Positions 55,733 through 64,000 of a DNA stretch of 64,000 nt are shown in pieces. This DNA is from Citrobacter europaeus (GTDB taxonomy: Bacteria; Pseudomonadota; Gammaproteobacteria; Enterobacterales; Enterobacteriaceae): positions 3,100,001 to 3,164,000 of the forward strand of contig CP083650.1 of the NCBI GenBank assembly GCA_020099315.1. Direction: 5' to 3'. The notes below the pieces were generated by a model. It was not told where the DNA came from. It was given only the letters and a program-made list of their open reading frames with translations, and did no database searches. The position numbers and the translations under genes are program-made. Within the stretch, counting starts at the first letter, position 1. Every line of letters begins with the position of its first letter.

Positions 55733-58700
55733 TATTGCATTCCTTACGTTTGCCTTTTTTCAGTCTCGAGATTCCCTGCTGAATGAGAATAAAAAACAGT
55801 GGGACAAAGAGCAGCGTCAGTAACGTGCCTGTGAGCATACCGCCGATTACCGAAGTTCCAATCTCTTTCTGGCTGGAGGCCCCTGCGCCCGTAGAGAGTA
55901 CCAGAGGGATAACTCCAACAACAAATGCCAGAGACGTCATGATGACAGGACGTAAGCGTAATCTTGCGCCTTCAAAAGCGGCCTGAATCAACGGTTTACC
56001 CCTGCGGATTTGCGCCAGAGCGAATTCAATAATGAGAATTGCATTTTTTGCTGACAGCCCCATCGTTGTTAGTATACCTACCTGGAAGTAGACATCATTT
56101 TCGAACCCGGCGATTAAGGCTGCACTCACTGCGCCGAGAACCCCAAGTGGGATAATCAGAAGCACAGCAATAGGCACAGACCAGCTTTCATATAAAGCAG
56201 CCAGACACAAAAATACGAACGCAACGGAGGCAAGATATACCCACAGTGTCTGTGCCGAGGAAGCCTGTTCTTGCCATGATATCCCGCTCCACTGCAGATC
56301 AAATCCTTCGATTGGCGCTATCAGCCTGACCATTTCAGCCATTGCTGCCCCAGAACTTATGCCGGGAGCTGCATCTCCTTGAAATTGCACAGCAGGTAAT
56401 CCATTGAATCGCTGAAGCATTTGTGGACCAGTAGTCCAGCGGAAGGAGGCAAAACTGGCGAATGAGGTCATATCATCGCTACTGTTACGTACAAACCAGG
56501 CGGATAAGTTTTCAGGTATTGAACGCCATGGCGCATCACCTTGTATATAAACCCGTTTTACTCGGCCACGGTCAATAAAGTCATTAACATAAATCCCTCC
56601 CCATGCAGCAGAAAGAGTTTCGTTGATATCCGCCTGTTCAAGGCCGTGAGCTTGTGCTTTTTGTCTGTCAATATCTACCTGCAGCAACGCCTTTGCGGCA
56701 AGGCTGTTCACTCGCACAGCGTTCAGATTTTGGTTTTCTCTGGCGGCCGTAAGTAACATTGTTTGCGCCTGATTAAGACTGTGATAACCGCGGTCTGAAA
56801 TATCCTGAAGCCATAATTCGAACCCACTGGATTGTCCCAGCCCACGAACTGTGGGTGGAGATACAATGCTGATAGCTGCGTTCTGAGACGTTTGATTAAA
56901 ATATTGATTAGCCCTTGCGATAATAGCCTGAGCGCTGTTCGTTTCACCCTGACGCTCGTCCCAGTGCTTTAACTCAGCAACGGACATTCCCACATTTTGC
57001 CCGCTACCTGCGTTATTTCGGCCAGCGACCGTAAATATAGCGTTAAGATTGGCACTCTCCTGTGTCATAAAATAGCGTGTGATTTCATCTCCAACCTTCT
57101 GAGTCATTGACATTGGCGCCCCTGGAGGAAGAGTGAACTGGATTGATATTGCCCCCTGGTCCTCCTCCGGAAGAAAACTGGTCGCGAGTTTTTGATATTG
57201 CCAAACCATGAACATCGACATCAGAAAAGCGAGAATAATGATTCTCACAGGACGCGCTGATATTTGCGCAAGCATATTAATGTAGCGATGCTGACTTTTT
57301 TCGACATACCTGTTGAAATGAGTGAAGAATTTACCTTTCTTCTCATTTCGGCTTTTAAGCAAATGAGCGCACAACGTAGGGGTTAAAGTCAGTGCAACCA
57401 GCACGGAAAGCGACATAGCAGAAACAATGGTCACTGTGAACTGGCGGTAAATAATGCCGACTGAACCACCAAAAAACGCAATTGGAATAAAAACGGCGGA
57501 TAAGACCAGCGCGATACCTATTAATGCACCGGTTATTTCCCGCATGGAGTGGAGCGTAGCCTGCAGCGGATCGAGATGTTCTTCTTCCATCACTCGTTCG
57601 ACATTCTCAACCACGACAATCGCGTCGTCGACAAGTAGCCCAATGGCAAGCACCATGGCAAAGAGTGTTAAGGTATTGATGCTATAACCCAGCAGACTGA
57701 GGATGCCGAATGTGCCCAATAATACGACGGGCACCGTCAATGAGGGGATTAATGTGGCTCTCCAGTTTTGTAAAAATAGATACATTACCGCCACAACAAA
57801 AACAATCGCTTCAATCAGCGTCTGCACAACATTTCCGATGGACACCGTCACAAACGGTGTACTGTCACGAGGATAAGCAACGACAATGCCTTGCGGAAAC
57901 CGATCTTTTAATCTGTTAACTTCAACGCGAATCTTTTCAGCAGTTTCCAGTGCATTAGCTCCGGATGCGAGTTGAATAGATATTCCAGCAGCAGGATGAC
58001 CATTAAGTGTGGTCAGATTCTGATAGTTTTCAGCCCCAAGTTCGATTCGAGCAACATCTCGCAAATATACAGCTGAACCATCATTATTTGTCCGAAGAAT
58101 GATACTTTCAAATTGCGTTGATGTTTCCAGGCGGGACTGGGCGGTCACCGTCGCATTCAGATACTGATCATTGAGAGAAGGAAGAGAGCCAATCTCTCCG
58201 CTGGTCACTTGCGAGTTTTGTGCTTCGATAGCCGTTTGTACATCTGATGGCATCAAACCATAATTATTGAGTTGGTGTGGGTTGAGCCAAATCCGCATGG
58301 CATATTGCGCACCAAAAACAGTTGTTTCTCCCGCCCCCTTTATTCTACTTAAGGGCTCCTGCAACGTATTGATAAGGAAGTCGCTAATATCGACACTGGT
58401 TAAACGATCGTTCTGGTCATATAAGGCGATAACCATCAGGCTATCTCCCTGTGATTTAGTCACAGAAAGCCCCTGTTGTTGCACTTCCTGCGGTAGCCGT
58501 GTCATAGCCTGATTTACAGCATTTTGTACCTGGACCTGCGCTATATCGGGATTAATACCTTGTTCAAAGCTAAGACTAATACGAGACTGACCAGCTGAAC
58601 TGCTGGTTGAAGAAAAATAAAGCAGACCATCAATTCCTTTGATTTGCTGTTCAAGTAGCTGCGTTACGCTGTCCTCAACGTTTTGCGCAGAAGCGCCTGG

Positions 58701-58850
58701 GTAGTTTGCCGTAACGTTCACCCCCGGAGGCGCAATATCCGGATACTGCTCAACAGGCAATGTGAAAAGAGCCAGGATACCGGCAGAAACGATGCAAATA
58801 GCAATGACCGCGGCGAATACAGGACGGAAAATAAAGAAGTGAGCCAGCAT
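55725..58850 (-). CDS. AcrB-like RND (HAE1) efflux transporter without adaptor gene
   Basis: A 1,041-residue proton-driven inner-membrane exporter of the AcrB class; AcrB has 1,049. The proton-relay Asp pair (GLLVDDAIVVVENVERVM) and partner Lys (GLSAKNAILIIEFAL) are intact, and the AcrB landmark AAWGGIYVNDFIDRGRVK is kept. Comparing from memory with AcrB, several distal-pocket aromatics differ: Phe136 becomes Ser, Phe615 Arg, Phe617 Asn and Phe628 Val, while Phe178 and Phe610 remain, which suggests a different substrate range. No membrane-fusion protein gene lies nearby; like AcrD it may borrow AcrA or another adaptor. ATG 58850 follows GGAGG. The DNA looks more AT-rich than the mdt genes, which fits acquisition. 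Confidence 0.9.
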   Translation of the reverse strand: MLAHFFIFRPVFAAVIAICIVSAGILALFTLPVEQYPDIAPPGVNVTANYPGASAQNVEDSVTQLLEQQIKGIDGLLYFSSTSSSAGQSRISLSFEQGINPDIAQVQVQNAVNQAMTRLPQEVQQQGLSVTKSQGDSLMVIALYDQNDRLTSVDISDFLINTLQEPLSRIKGAGETTVFGAQYAMRIWLNPHQLNNYGLMPSDVQTAIEAQNSQVTSGEIGSLPSLNDQYLNATVTAQSRLETSTQFESIILRTNNDGSAVYLRDVARIELGAENYQNLTTLNGHPAAGISIQLASGANALETAEKIRVEVNRLKDRFPQGIVVAYPRDSTPFVTVSIGNVVQTLIEAIVFVVAVMYLFLQNWRATLIPSLTVPVVLLGTFGILSLLGYSINTLTLFAMVLAIGLLVDDAIVVVENVERVMEEEHLDPLQATLHSMREITGALIGIALVLSAVFIPIAFFGGSVGIIYRQFTVTIVSAMSLSVLVALTLTPTLCAHLLKSRNEKKGKFFTHFNRYVEKSQHRYINMLAQISARPVRIIILAFLMSMFMVWQYQKLATSFLPEEDQGAISIQFTLPPGAPMSMTQKVGDEITRYFMTQESANLNAIFTVAGRNNAGSGQNVGMSVAELKHWDERQGETNSAQAIIARANQYFNQTSQNAAISIVSPPTVRGLGQSSGFELWLQDISDRGYHSLNQAQTMLLTAARENQNLNAVRVNSLAAKALLQVDIDRQKAQAHGLEQADINETLSAAWGGIYVNDFIDRGRVKRVYIQGDAPWRSIPENLSAWFVRNSSDDMTSFASFASFRWTTGPQMLQRFNGLPAVQFQGDAAPGISSGAAMAEMVRLIAPIEGFDLQWSGISWQEQASSAQTLWVYLASVAFVFLCLAALYESWSVPIAVLLIIPLGVLGAVSAALIAGFENDVYFQVGILTTMGLSAKNAILIIEFALAQIRRGKPLIQAAFEGARLRLRPVIMTSLAFVVGVIPLVLSTGAGASSQKEIGTSVIGGMLTGTLLTLLFVPLFFILIQQGISRLKKGKRKECNNG

Positions 58851-58865
58851 CGTGTTTTCCTCCGT

Positions 58866-59318
58866 TTAGTCAATGGGGTCGCGCAGTGAAAACACGTGCG
58901 GAGGCCTGGCACGCTGAATAAAAGCCATATGCGATGTTTGCCACAAATTAAAAACAGGTTGAGGTATGGGCAATGTGACCGTTGCTGGGCATAGCAGAAT
59001 ATTGATTGCTTTTGTGACAATGTATCTGCTGATTTCAAGGCAAGACATTGTTCGTTGATGTTCACGCCAGAGATAGTCATAGGTTTGGATAGTGAAACTA
59101 TTTTGTAGTAGTAAAAAACGTAAATAGCTGAGTCGTAGCTGCATATGCTGATAATTCAAATCAGTGCACTGAGAGCAAGCCAGCTCACGGTCCCGCGTGA
59201 CCAGACAGCGTTCAACAGTCTTTGGTTCCACAGATACCCCCTCATGCAGAGAGGCGTTAAGATGACATGAAAAAGCCATTAACATAATGAAAAATAATAA
59301 TTTTCCCCAGTTAACCAT
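58866..59318 (-). CDS. Secreted Cys-containing protein of unknown family
   Basis: A 150-residue product I do not recognise. Residues 1-22 (MVNWGKLLFFIMLMAFSCHLNA) form a likely signal peptide; Cys18 lies in it but the context is not a proper lipobox. The mature part has five cysteines (38, 48, 51, 93, 110), including one CSQC pair, and no transmembrane segment is obvious. GGGAG precedes ATG 59318. The stop is 15 bases before the RND start, so it is the first gene of that operon. In most RND operons the adaptor sits here; at 150 residues, and without lipoyl or hairpin motifs, this is not one. It could be a periplasmic accessory or ligand-binding factor. Confidence 0.65.
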   Translation of the reverse strand: MVNWGKLLFFIMLMAFSCHLNASLHEGVSVEPKTVERCLVTRDRELACSQCTDLNYQHMQLRLSYLRFLLLQNSFTIQTYDYLWREHQRTMSCLEISRYIVTKAINILLCPATVTLPIPQPVFNLWQTSHMAFIQRARPPHVFSLRDPID

Positions 59319-59333
59319 AGCAAACTCCCATGT

Positions 59334-59364
59334 ATTTATTTACTTTACAGTAAAGTAAATAAAT
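59334..59364. promoter_or_regulatory. 31-bp perfect palindrome, candidate TetR operator
   Basis: Two 15-base arms (left arm ATTTATTTACTTTAC, right arm its exact complement) flank one central A at 59349. It lies 16 bases upstream of the secreted-protein gene. On the minus strand, -35-like TTGATG and -10-like TTTACT hexamers with 17-base spacing put the palindrome over the -10 region. That is the expected place for an autorepressing TetR operator. It has the length and symmetry of sites bound by two TetR-type dimers. Confidence 0.7.
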
Positions 59365-59669
59365 TGATTAAACAAGCATCAATTTTTAACGCTATTCCAG
59401 TTATGGGTCTTCTTGAAGACAGCTGTTCCGGGTCACAGAGACCGGAGCAACTCCTGTATGTCGTTTAACAGCTCCACTCTGAGTTGATATGCAAAAACGT
59501 GATACTTCATCGCTAAAATGCCGCTTGAAATTGTCGCAATGCTGTACATTCATTTACACTTTTTACGAAATTACTGGTGTGATAACAAAAAAGTCCTTGT
59601 CAGATGCCCTGTAAGCCAGGAATGATACATGACTGATTTTGATGACCCGAAGAGGTAGAGAGGATGGGT
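59365..59669. promoter_or_regulatory. Divergent region between the RND operon and rcnB
   Basis: These 305 gene-free bases hold the leftward operon promoter at the left end and the rcnB promoter and leader at the right end. I see short inverted repeats (CCGG-N10-CCGG at about 59429-59446) but no RcnR-type G-tract operator and no tRNA. The rcnB ribosome-binding site is AGAGAGG just before 59664. Confidence 0.35.
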
Positions 59670-59996
59670 ATGAAGAATAAAATGTTGCTGGGTGCACTCC
59701 TGCTTGCAAGCAGTGTCGTCTGGGCCGCGCCGGCTGCAACAGCTGCGCCCACAGGTATCGATAAGTATGAGCTGAGCAGCTTTATTGCTGACTTCACCCA
59801 TTTCAAACCCGGTGACAAGGTTCCACCACTGTATCTCACCGAAGAATACACCATTAAACAGTGGAATCTGCGCAACCTGCCTGCACCGACCGCAGGCACC
59901 CACTGGACCTACATGGGTGGCGCGTACGTGCTGGTCAATGATGCCGATGCTAAGATCATTAAAGCCTACGACGGCGAGATTTTTTATCACCGATAA
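59670..59996 (+). CDS. rcnB: Periplasmic nickel/cobalt homeostasis protein RcnB
   Basis: Small periplasmic protein that modulates Ni and Co efflux by RcnA in E. coli. The product is 108 residues with a signal peptide (MKNKMLLGALLLASSVVWA). The family core is intact: YELSSFIADFTHFKPGD and NLRNLPAPTAGTHWTYMGGA through DGEIFYHR at the end. ATG 59670 is chosen over 59664 for better spacing to AGAGAGG. Its usual partners rcnA and rcnR are absent from this window, so it is either orphaned or its partners lie elsewhere. Confidence 0.92.
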   Translation: MKNKMLLGALLLASSVVWAAPAATAAPTGIDKYELSSFIADFTHFKPGDKVPPLYLTEEYTIKQWNLRNLPAPTAGTHWTYMGGAYVLVNDADAKIIKAYDGEIFYHR

Positions 59997-60003
59997 AAAA
60001 AAC

Positions 60004-60031
60004 GTACCTTCATCACGAAGGTACATTTTTT
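60004..60031. terminator. Bidirectional terminator between rcnB and yehA
   Basis: GTACCTTC and GAAGGTAC form a perfect stem around ATCAC. T runs follow on both strands (ATTTTTT rightward, an eight-T tract leftward), so it can stop both rcnB and the fimbrial operon. Confidence 0.85.
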
Positions 60032-60052
60032 AGAAACATCGCACCGCACTAA

Positions 60053-61036
60053 TTAGTCATAAGATACCGCAAATATGACTTTACTTTGAACCTCACCAGG
60101 CCGTAACGATTCTCCTGTCACACGAACATATTTCGCAGTAATAGGGAAAGTGTACTGATTGTTGATTGTATCCAGTTTAGCTATTCTGTTCATCAGAGTA
60201 TCCCCCAGTTTTAGGGGAGTCGTCGCGGTGCCGTTATATATCTGGAACCCCACTCCTTTTGCGCCATTCGTTAGCGTATTTTTTAGTATTTTCCCGCTTT
60301 CATCCCAGTCACCGCGAGCCACCTTAAAACTCACGGGGTTGGTAGTAACGTTATAAACACTATTGCAATTCAGTACCAAATTTGCAGATCCTGATTTTGT
60401 ATTATTTGCCGTATTCATTTCATTTAATGTGGTATCTGGCATTTTAATTTCGTATCGAGGTAAGGAGAACTGGCAGGTCGTCGGTTTATGCGTAACAGTA
60501 AAGTTAATATTCTGCGTAAATGCAGAATTACTCGATAAACGCCCGGTAATCCAACAATAAAGATAAGCAAGCCAGTTTGAAGTACACGAGTTATCAGAGG
60601 TTATGCTTACCGCCGGGTCGCTCAGGCTAAATGCATCACCGGAAACCGTTTGCTTAGCCGTTCCTGAATTTACATAACTTGCTGTAATAGTGAAAACCTT
60701 GGTATTCAACACTTCGCTGGCACTAACCGTTTTCTTCCCAATGCTAACAGGAAAATCATTGCTGGTTAGATTGATATTTATTAAAACCTTTTTGCCACCG
60801 CTACCCTGAATTGCAACAATGTAATCCTTGAGAGGTGTTGTATAATATAAGCTGTCACTATTGGCAGTACACACTATATCGCTACCGGAGCTGAGATTGA
60901 TTTTGTTCGTTGCTGTTCCAGATGTCATATCCAGATTAATTGTCGTTAATGCACCATTTTTTGTCTGAAATGTACATCCGGCATCGGCGCCAAAGGATGA
61001 CAGCAGCAGAAACATTAAAAATACGTATCCTTTCAT
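60053..61036 (-). CDS. yehA: Fimbrial adhesin, YehA-like
   Basis: Tip adhesin of the Yeh chaperone-usher fimbria. The 327-residue product has a signal peptide (MKGYVFLMFLLLSSFGADA) and two parts: an N-terminal receptor-binding-like domain (Cys at CTFQTKNG) and a C-terminal pilin domain, likely joined to the subunit chain by donor-strand exchange. E. coli YehA has about 344 residues. ATG 61036 has AAGGA upstream; it starts 11 bases after the usher stop. The receptor is unknown. Confidence 0.85.
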   Translation of the reverse strand: MKGYVFLMFLLLSSFGADAGCTFQTKNGALTTINLDMTSGTATNKINLSSGSDIVCTANSDSLYYTTPLKDYIVAIQGSGGKKVLININLTSNDFPVSIGKKTVSASEVLNTKVFTITASYVNSGTAKQTVSGDAFSLSDPAVSITSDNSCTSNWLAYLYCWITGRLSSNSAFTQNINFTVTHKPTTCQFSLPRYEIKMPDTTLNEMNTANNTKSGSANLVLNCNSVYNVTTNPVSFKVARGDWDESGKILKNTLTNGAKGVGFQIYNGTATTPLKLGDTLMNRIAKLDTINNQYTFPITAKYVRVTGESLRPGEVQSKVIFAVSYD

Positions 61037-61047
61037 ATCTTGCATCC

Positions 61048-63534
61048 TTAGCGGCAAGTATAGACTTTATTCTCATCAATCGCCTTATCGAAGGTAATCG
61101 TACAGAACTGCCCCTGTTGTTTATTAACTGCAACGCGTACCGAAGCGGGAATATCATTGGTACGAATAAATAACCGGCTACCCTGCCCCACCAGGCCAAC
61201 ATTATTACCAAGTTCATCTTCCACTTCATAACCAAACGATAACGGAGAGCCGTCCGAACGCGCGGCAATGAAATACCAGGGTTTACGCCGATCGGTTTCA
61301 AACTCCGTCATCACGACCGCGCCGCGATAAGGTACTGTGCCTTTTCGATTGCCCAGCAACGCCACATCGCTATTACTGTCGGAAAGATCCAGCATCAGCA
61401 TATTTTCACGATACGGCGTCAGACTGTCGTAAACCGCGTAACCTTTGCTGTTAGTTGTTAGATAACGATGTCCCTGCACGGCCGCGCCCTGTAACCCAGG
61501 CGCTTTAACAATGGCGAATGTATCTGAAAGCCGAGGAGCTAACGCGACACCATCTGACCACACGACTAACCCACCCTGAATATTGCCGCTGGCCTGCTGA
61601 TATTTATTCGATTGACTATAACTGCTGCCAAAGGTCGCCATCGGCGCGCGCCAGACCAGGTTACCACCTGCCGTTGTCTCACTCTCCTGACGTTGATGGC
61701 TCAGATTTGCCCCTAAACTAAACTGATCGCGGTTTCCGGCAACACCGCTGAGACTGGTGTTACTCGACTGAAAGCCGTCATTATCAAACGTCGTCGAGTT
61801 GGATACGAACAAATCGCGTCGCGGCGAGGAAATCCCATCCCCCCACGAGAATGGGATGGAGATATACAGGTTAAAACGTTTATCCTCGTGGTTGTTCTCA
61901 TCATAGGTCTGGCTAACAGACAAGGTGTAACTGACTCGCTGCCAGGCGTTCGAGTAGCTCAGCTGATAATCTTTGCCGGTTCCACTGCGCTGCCAATAGT
62001 CGCGCCACAGGCCGCTGACGGCCAGGGATCCCCAGTTCTCGGGTAACGCTTGATTGATATTTAGCGAAAAGCTGTTCTTACGACCAAAATCGTTCTGATA
62101 GTAGTCCGCAACGTCATAAACATCATTTTCATCGCGGTCATAGTGATTTTTGTTATTCGCCCATACGTAGTCATTAAAGGTACGATAATTTCGCGAGGAG
62201 TAACGAAAAGCTGCCAGCGCAAACTGCGTGCCGGTCTGAGCGACATACTTATTCCACGCAACCTGATAACTCTGACCATCAAAAACATCACCATTGTCCT
62301 GCTCACTATGCGATCGCGTGGCGTCTACCGATACTGCGCCAATGGGTGTATTCCAACCGGTCCCGAGCACAAATGAGGTATAGTTTTGTGACAGCATAGT
62401 GCCGCCATAGACCGTAAGCAGATTGTTCAGACCATATTGATAGCTACCTTGCAGGAAATCATACTGATTGCCAGCCCCCTCTATATGACTGCGCCCAGCA
62501 GCAAAATCATATTTCGATACGCCCGACTGCAGCATATTTGGTACAGATGAATAAGGCACCAGATAACGAGATACCGAACCATCCGCTTCTTTCACGCTCA
62601 CATCTAAATCCGCACCACCGCCAGCGAGCTGGAGATCATCAATAGCAAATGGGCCAGGTGGAACTTCTTTCTGGTAAATAACAAAGCCGTTTTGTTCGAT
62701 GGTTACCAGCGCGTTGCTCTGGGCAATCCCGCGGACTACTGGGGTAAAATTCTGTTTTGAGTTCGGTAACATTTGCATATCGCGCCAGATACGCACACCA
62801 CGAAAACGTACCGCATCAAAGATATCCGCGCCGGTATACATATCTCCGGTACGTAGCGTGCCAAGTATTTGTGGGATACCTCGCTCCATATATAGCGTAT
62901 TACTTTTCCAGTTGCCGCTGCCCTCGTTGCCTTTGGTATAGTTGGCATTTGAGTGCAACTGCCACCCTGACAGGTTCAACCCGCTATTCAGGTTCACATA
63001 GCTGCTTTTATCATCACCACCGTGTTTATAATTACTGTAATACTGGCTGGCGTAATAAGAGGTATAAAAAGCGTTAACACCGCGATCCCAGGTTTCAGGC
63101 GGCATATATCCTGGTTCATATTCCAGCACATACGCCTGCGGAACGCTTAGATTCAAAATAAATTGCCCGATGTCATAACCAACACTGCCGCCCTGAACTG
63201 CTTCACGTAGCGGCACGCACTCCTCTTTTTTATCCGTTTTAATATTCTCTGTGCGAATACCAATTTGCTGCAATTGTGCCCAGGACAGACATGTCGCGTC
63301 AGGATCAGCGTTGATATTAATTTCGTACCGGCCACGCCACTGGTTATTAAGATAAACATCCATTTCATATATGCCGGGCATTGGCTTATCACCATCAATT
63401 TGATAGCGAGAGATTTTCTCGCCGTTCAAACCGCCGATCATAAAATTTGTATCAAACGTGTCTTCTTCAGCCCATGAGGATGAAGTGGCTAACACTGACA
63501 AGATTGCCAGTGTAATGGAGTTTATCTTTGACAT
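61048..63534 (-). CDS. yehB: Outer-membrane fimbrial usher YehB
   Basis: The usher forms the outer-membrane pore through which fimbrial subunits are exported and assembled. The product is 828 residues; E. coli YehB is about 826. It has a signal peptide (MSKINSITLAILSVLATSSSWA), an N-terminal chaperone-binding domain (FDTNFMIGG), a long beta-barrel with a plug, and C-terminal domains ending in CTITFDKAIDENKVYTCR. Thirteen bases separate it from yehC. Confidence 0.94.
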   Translation of the reverse strand: MSKINSITLAILSVLATSSSWAEEDTFDTNFMIGGLNGEKISRYQIDGDKPMPGIYEMDVYLNNQWRGRYEININADPDATCLSWAQLQQIGIRTENIKTDKKEECVPLREAVQGGSVGYDIGQFILNLSVPQAYVLEYEPGYMPPETWDRGVNAFYTSYYASQYYSNYKHGGDDKSSYVNLNSGLNLSGWQLHSNANYTKGNEGSGNWKSNTLYMERGIPQILGTLRTGDMYTGADIFDAVRFRGVRIWRDMQMLPNSKQNFTPVVRGIAQSNALVTIEQNGFVIYQKEVPPGPFAIDDLQLAGGGADLDVSVKEADGSVSRYLVPYSSVPNMLQSGVSKYDFAAGRSHIEGAGNQYDFLQGSYQYGLNNLLTVYGGTMLSQNYTSFVLGTGWNTPIGAVSVDATRSHSEQDNGDVFDGQSYQVAWNKYVAQTGTQFALAAFRYSSRNYRTFNDYVWANNKNHYDRDENDVYDVADYYQNDFGRKNSFSLNINQALPENWGSLAVSGLWRDYWQRSGTGKDYQLSYSNAWQRVSYTLSVSQTYDENNHEDKRFNLYISIPFSWGDGISSPRRDLFVSNSTTFDNDGFQSSNTSLSGVAGNRDQFSLGANLSHQRQESETTAGGNLVWRAPMATFGSSYSQSNKYQQASGNIQGGLVVWSDGVALAPRLSDTFAIVKAPGLQGAAVQGHRYLTTNSKGYAVYDSLTPYRENMLMLDLSDSNSDVALLGNRKGTVPYRGAVVMTEFETDRRKPWYFIAARSDGSPLSFGYEVEDELGNNVGLVGQGSRLFIRTNDIPASVRVAVNKQQGQFCTITFDKAIDENKVYTCR

Positions 63535-63547
63535 AATCAGCCCTTGA

Positions 63548-64000
63548 CTATCTTTCCGTTTTTATTTTTTCACTTAAGTAGTTTCCGTGATCGTCAATAA
63601 GAGTAACCTTGTAATGATTAACGACAGCAGCAGTGACAACCTTTTTATCTGACCACGGAGCAAGCAACACTGTCTCGCTGTTTATTTTTGAATTACCCAC
63701 GAGCTCAGGTATCGTTATCCAGTTGGCAGAATTGTTTTTGATATTAATGCCACCACTGATATATTTGACGCTTAAGCGAGAAAAGCTTTTTTCATCTACA
63801 CCGGCAATGCCCTGCGGACGATATATAAATTTGATGCGATTCTGCATAGCAAATTTAATCATATTCTTCCCTGCTGATTCCGCAGAATTAGGAGGAATAT
63901 CCAACACATTAAGAAAAAAAAGGCTTTCACGATCTTTTGGCAGCGTATTTGCCAGTTGCCTGATTTTGAGTTGTTGGCCGGAACCTCCGCTGACCTTAGC
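63548..64000 (-). CDS. yehC: Fimbrial chaperone YehC, 5' end outside window
   Basis: PapD-like periplasmic chaperone that donates its G1 strand to fimbrial subunits. The frame is open to the last base of the window; 150 of about 239 residues are present. The G1-F1 region reads SLFFLNVLDIPPNS, and the C-terminal domain has the chaperone pattern NRIKFIYRPQGI. The start and the major subunit gene yehD lie beyond 64000. Confidence 0.92.
   Translation of the reverse strand, partial: AKVSGGSGQQLKIRQLANTLPKDRESLFFLNVLDIPPNSAESAGKNMIKFAMQNRIKFIYRPQGIAGVDEKSFSRLSVKYISGGINIKNNSANWITIPELVGNSKINSETVLLAPWSDKKVVTAAVVNHYKVTLIDDHGNYLSEKIKTER

Noticed and set aside
59365..59669. RcnR-type operator or degraded rcnR/rcnA in front of rcnB
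   Set aside because: No G-tract operator and no translated segment resembling RcnR or RcnA was seen in any frame.
1..64000. CRISPR arrays, insertion sequences, tRNA or rRNA genes, integrases
   Set aside because: I saw no spaced direct-repeat array, transposase or integrase frame, or tRNA-like cloverleaf sequence anywhere in the window.

Overview
The window is chromosomal DNA from a member of the Enterobacteriaceae. Nearly every gene has a full-length counterpart in Escherichia coli and Salmonella, and protein lengths agree to the residue in most cases once starts are chosen by ribosome-binding site. The mix of genes suggests Citrobacter or a close relative rather than E. coli K-12: yegI-yegL, yegP, the gat genes and rcnR/rcnA are absent, while a TPR-like gene after baeR, a flavoprotein plus DoxX pair beside poxB, and an RND efflux operon beside rcnB are present. 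The genus is an inference.

Layout. (1) 1-18972 follows the E. coli 47-minute order: dgcE (cut by the window edge), alkA, yegD, one Ibs/Sib type I toxin-antitoxin unit, mdtABCD-baeSR (drug and envelope-stress efflux with its two-component system), a periplasmic TPR-like protein, trhP (yegQ) and the sRNA CyaR, whose terminator is also the P2 phage attachment core. (2) 19026-46861 is a block from the E. coli 20-minute region in unbroken order clpA to artJ: clpA-clpS, cspD, macBA, ybjX, ybjD, aqpZ, lysO, hcp-hcr, an inserted flavoprotein and DoxX gene, poxB, ltaE-ybjT, ybjS, amiD-ybjQ, ybjP, artPIQM and artJ. (3) 46892-54890 returns to the 47-minute order: yegS, fbaB, yegTUV, yegW and thiMD with a TPP riboswitch. 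(4) 54890-64000 is accessory and looks more AT-rich by eye: a leftward operon of an unrecognised secreted Cys-containing protein, an AcrB-like RND pump without an adaptor gene and a TetR repressor; then rcnB without rcnA/rcnR; then the leftward yehC-yehB-yehA chaperone-usher fimbrial genes, cut at the window end.

How it fits together. The window carries three efflux systems (MdtABC, MacAB and the accessory RND pump). It also holds arginine uptake with visible paired ArgR operators, the nitrosative-stress Hcp/Hcr pair with visible NsrR and FNR sites, the ClpAP N-degron adaptor pair, and several catabolic or salvage units. The two most notable points are the relocation of the 27.8-kb clpA-artJ block to the P2 attachment locus, and the tetR-RND-secreted-protein operon with a 31-bp perfect palindrome at the place where rcnRA lies in E. 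coli.
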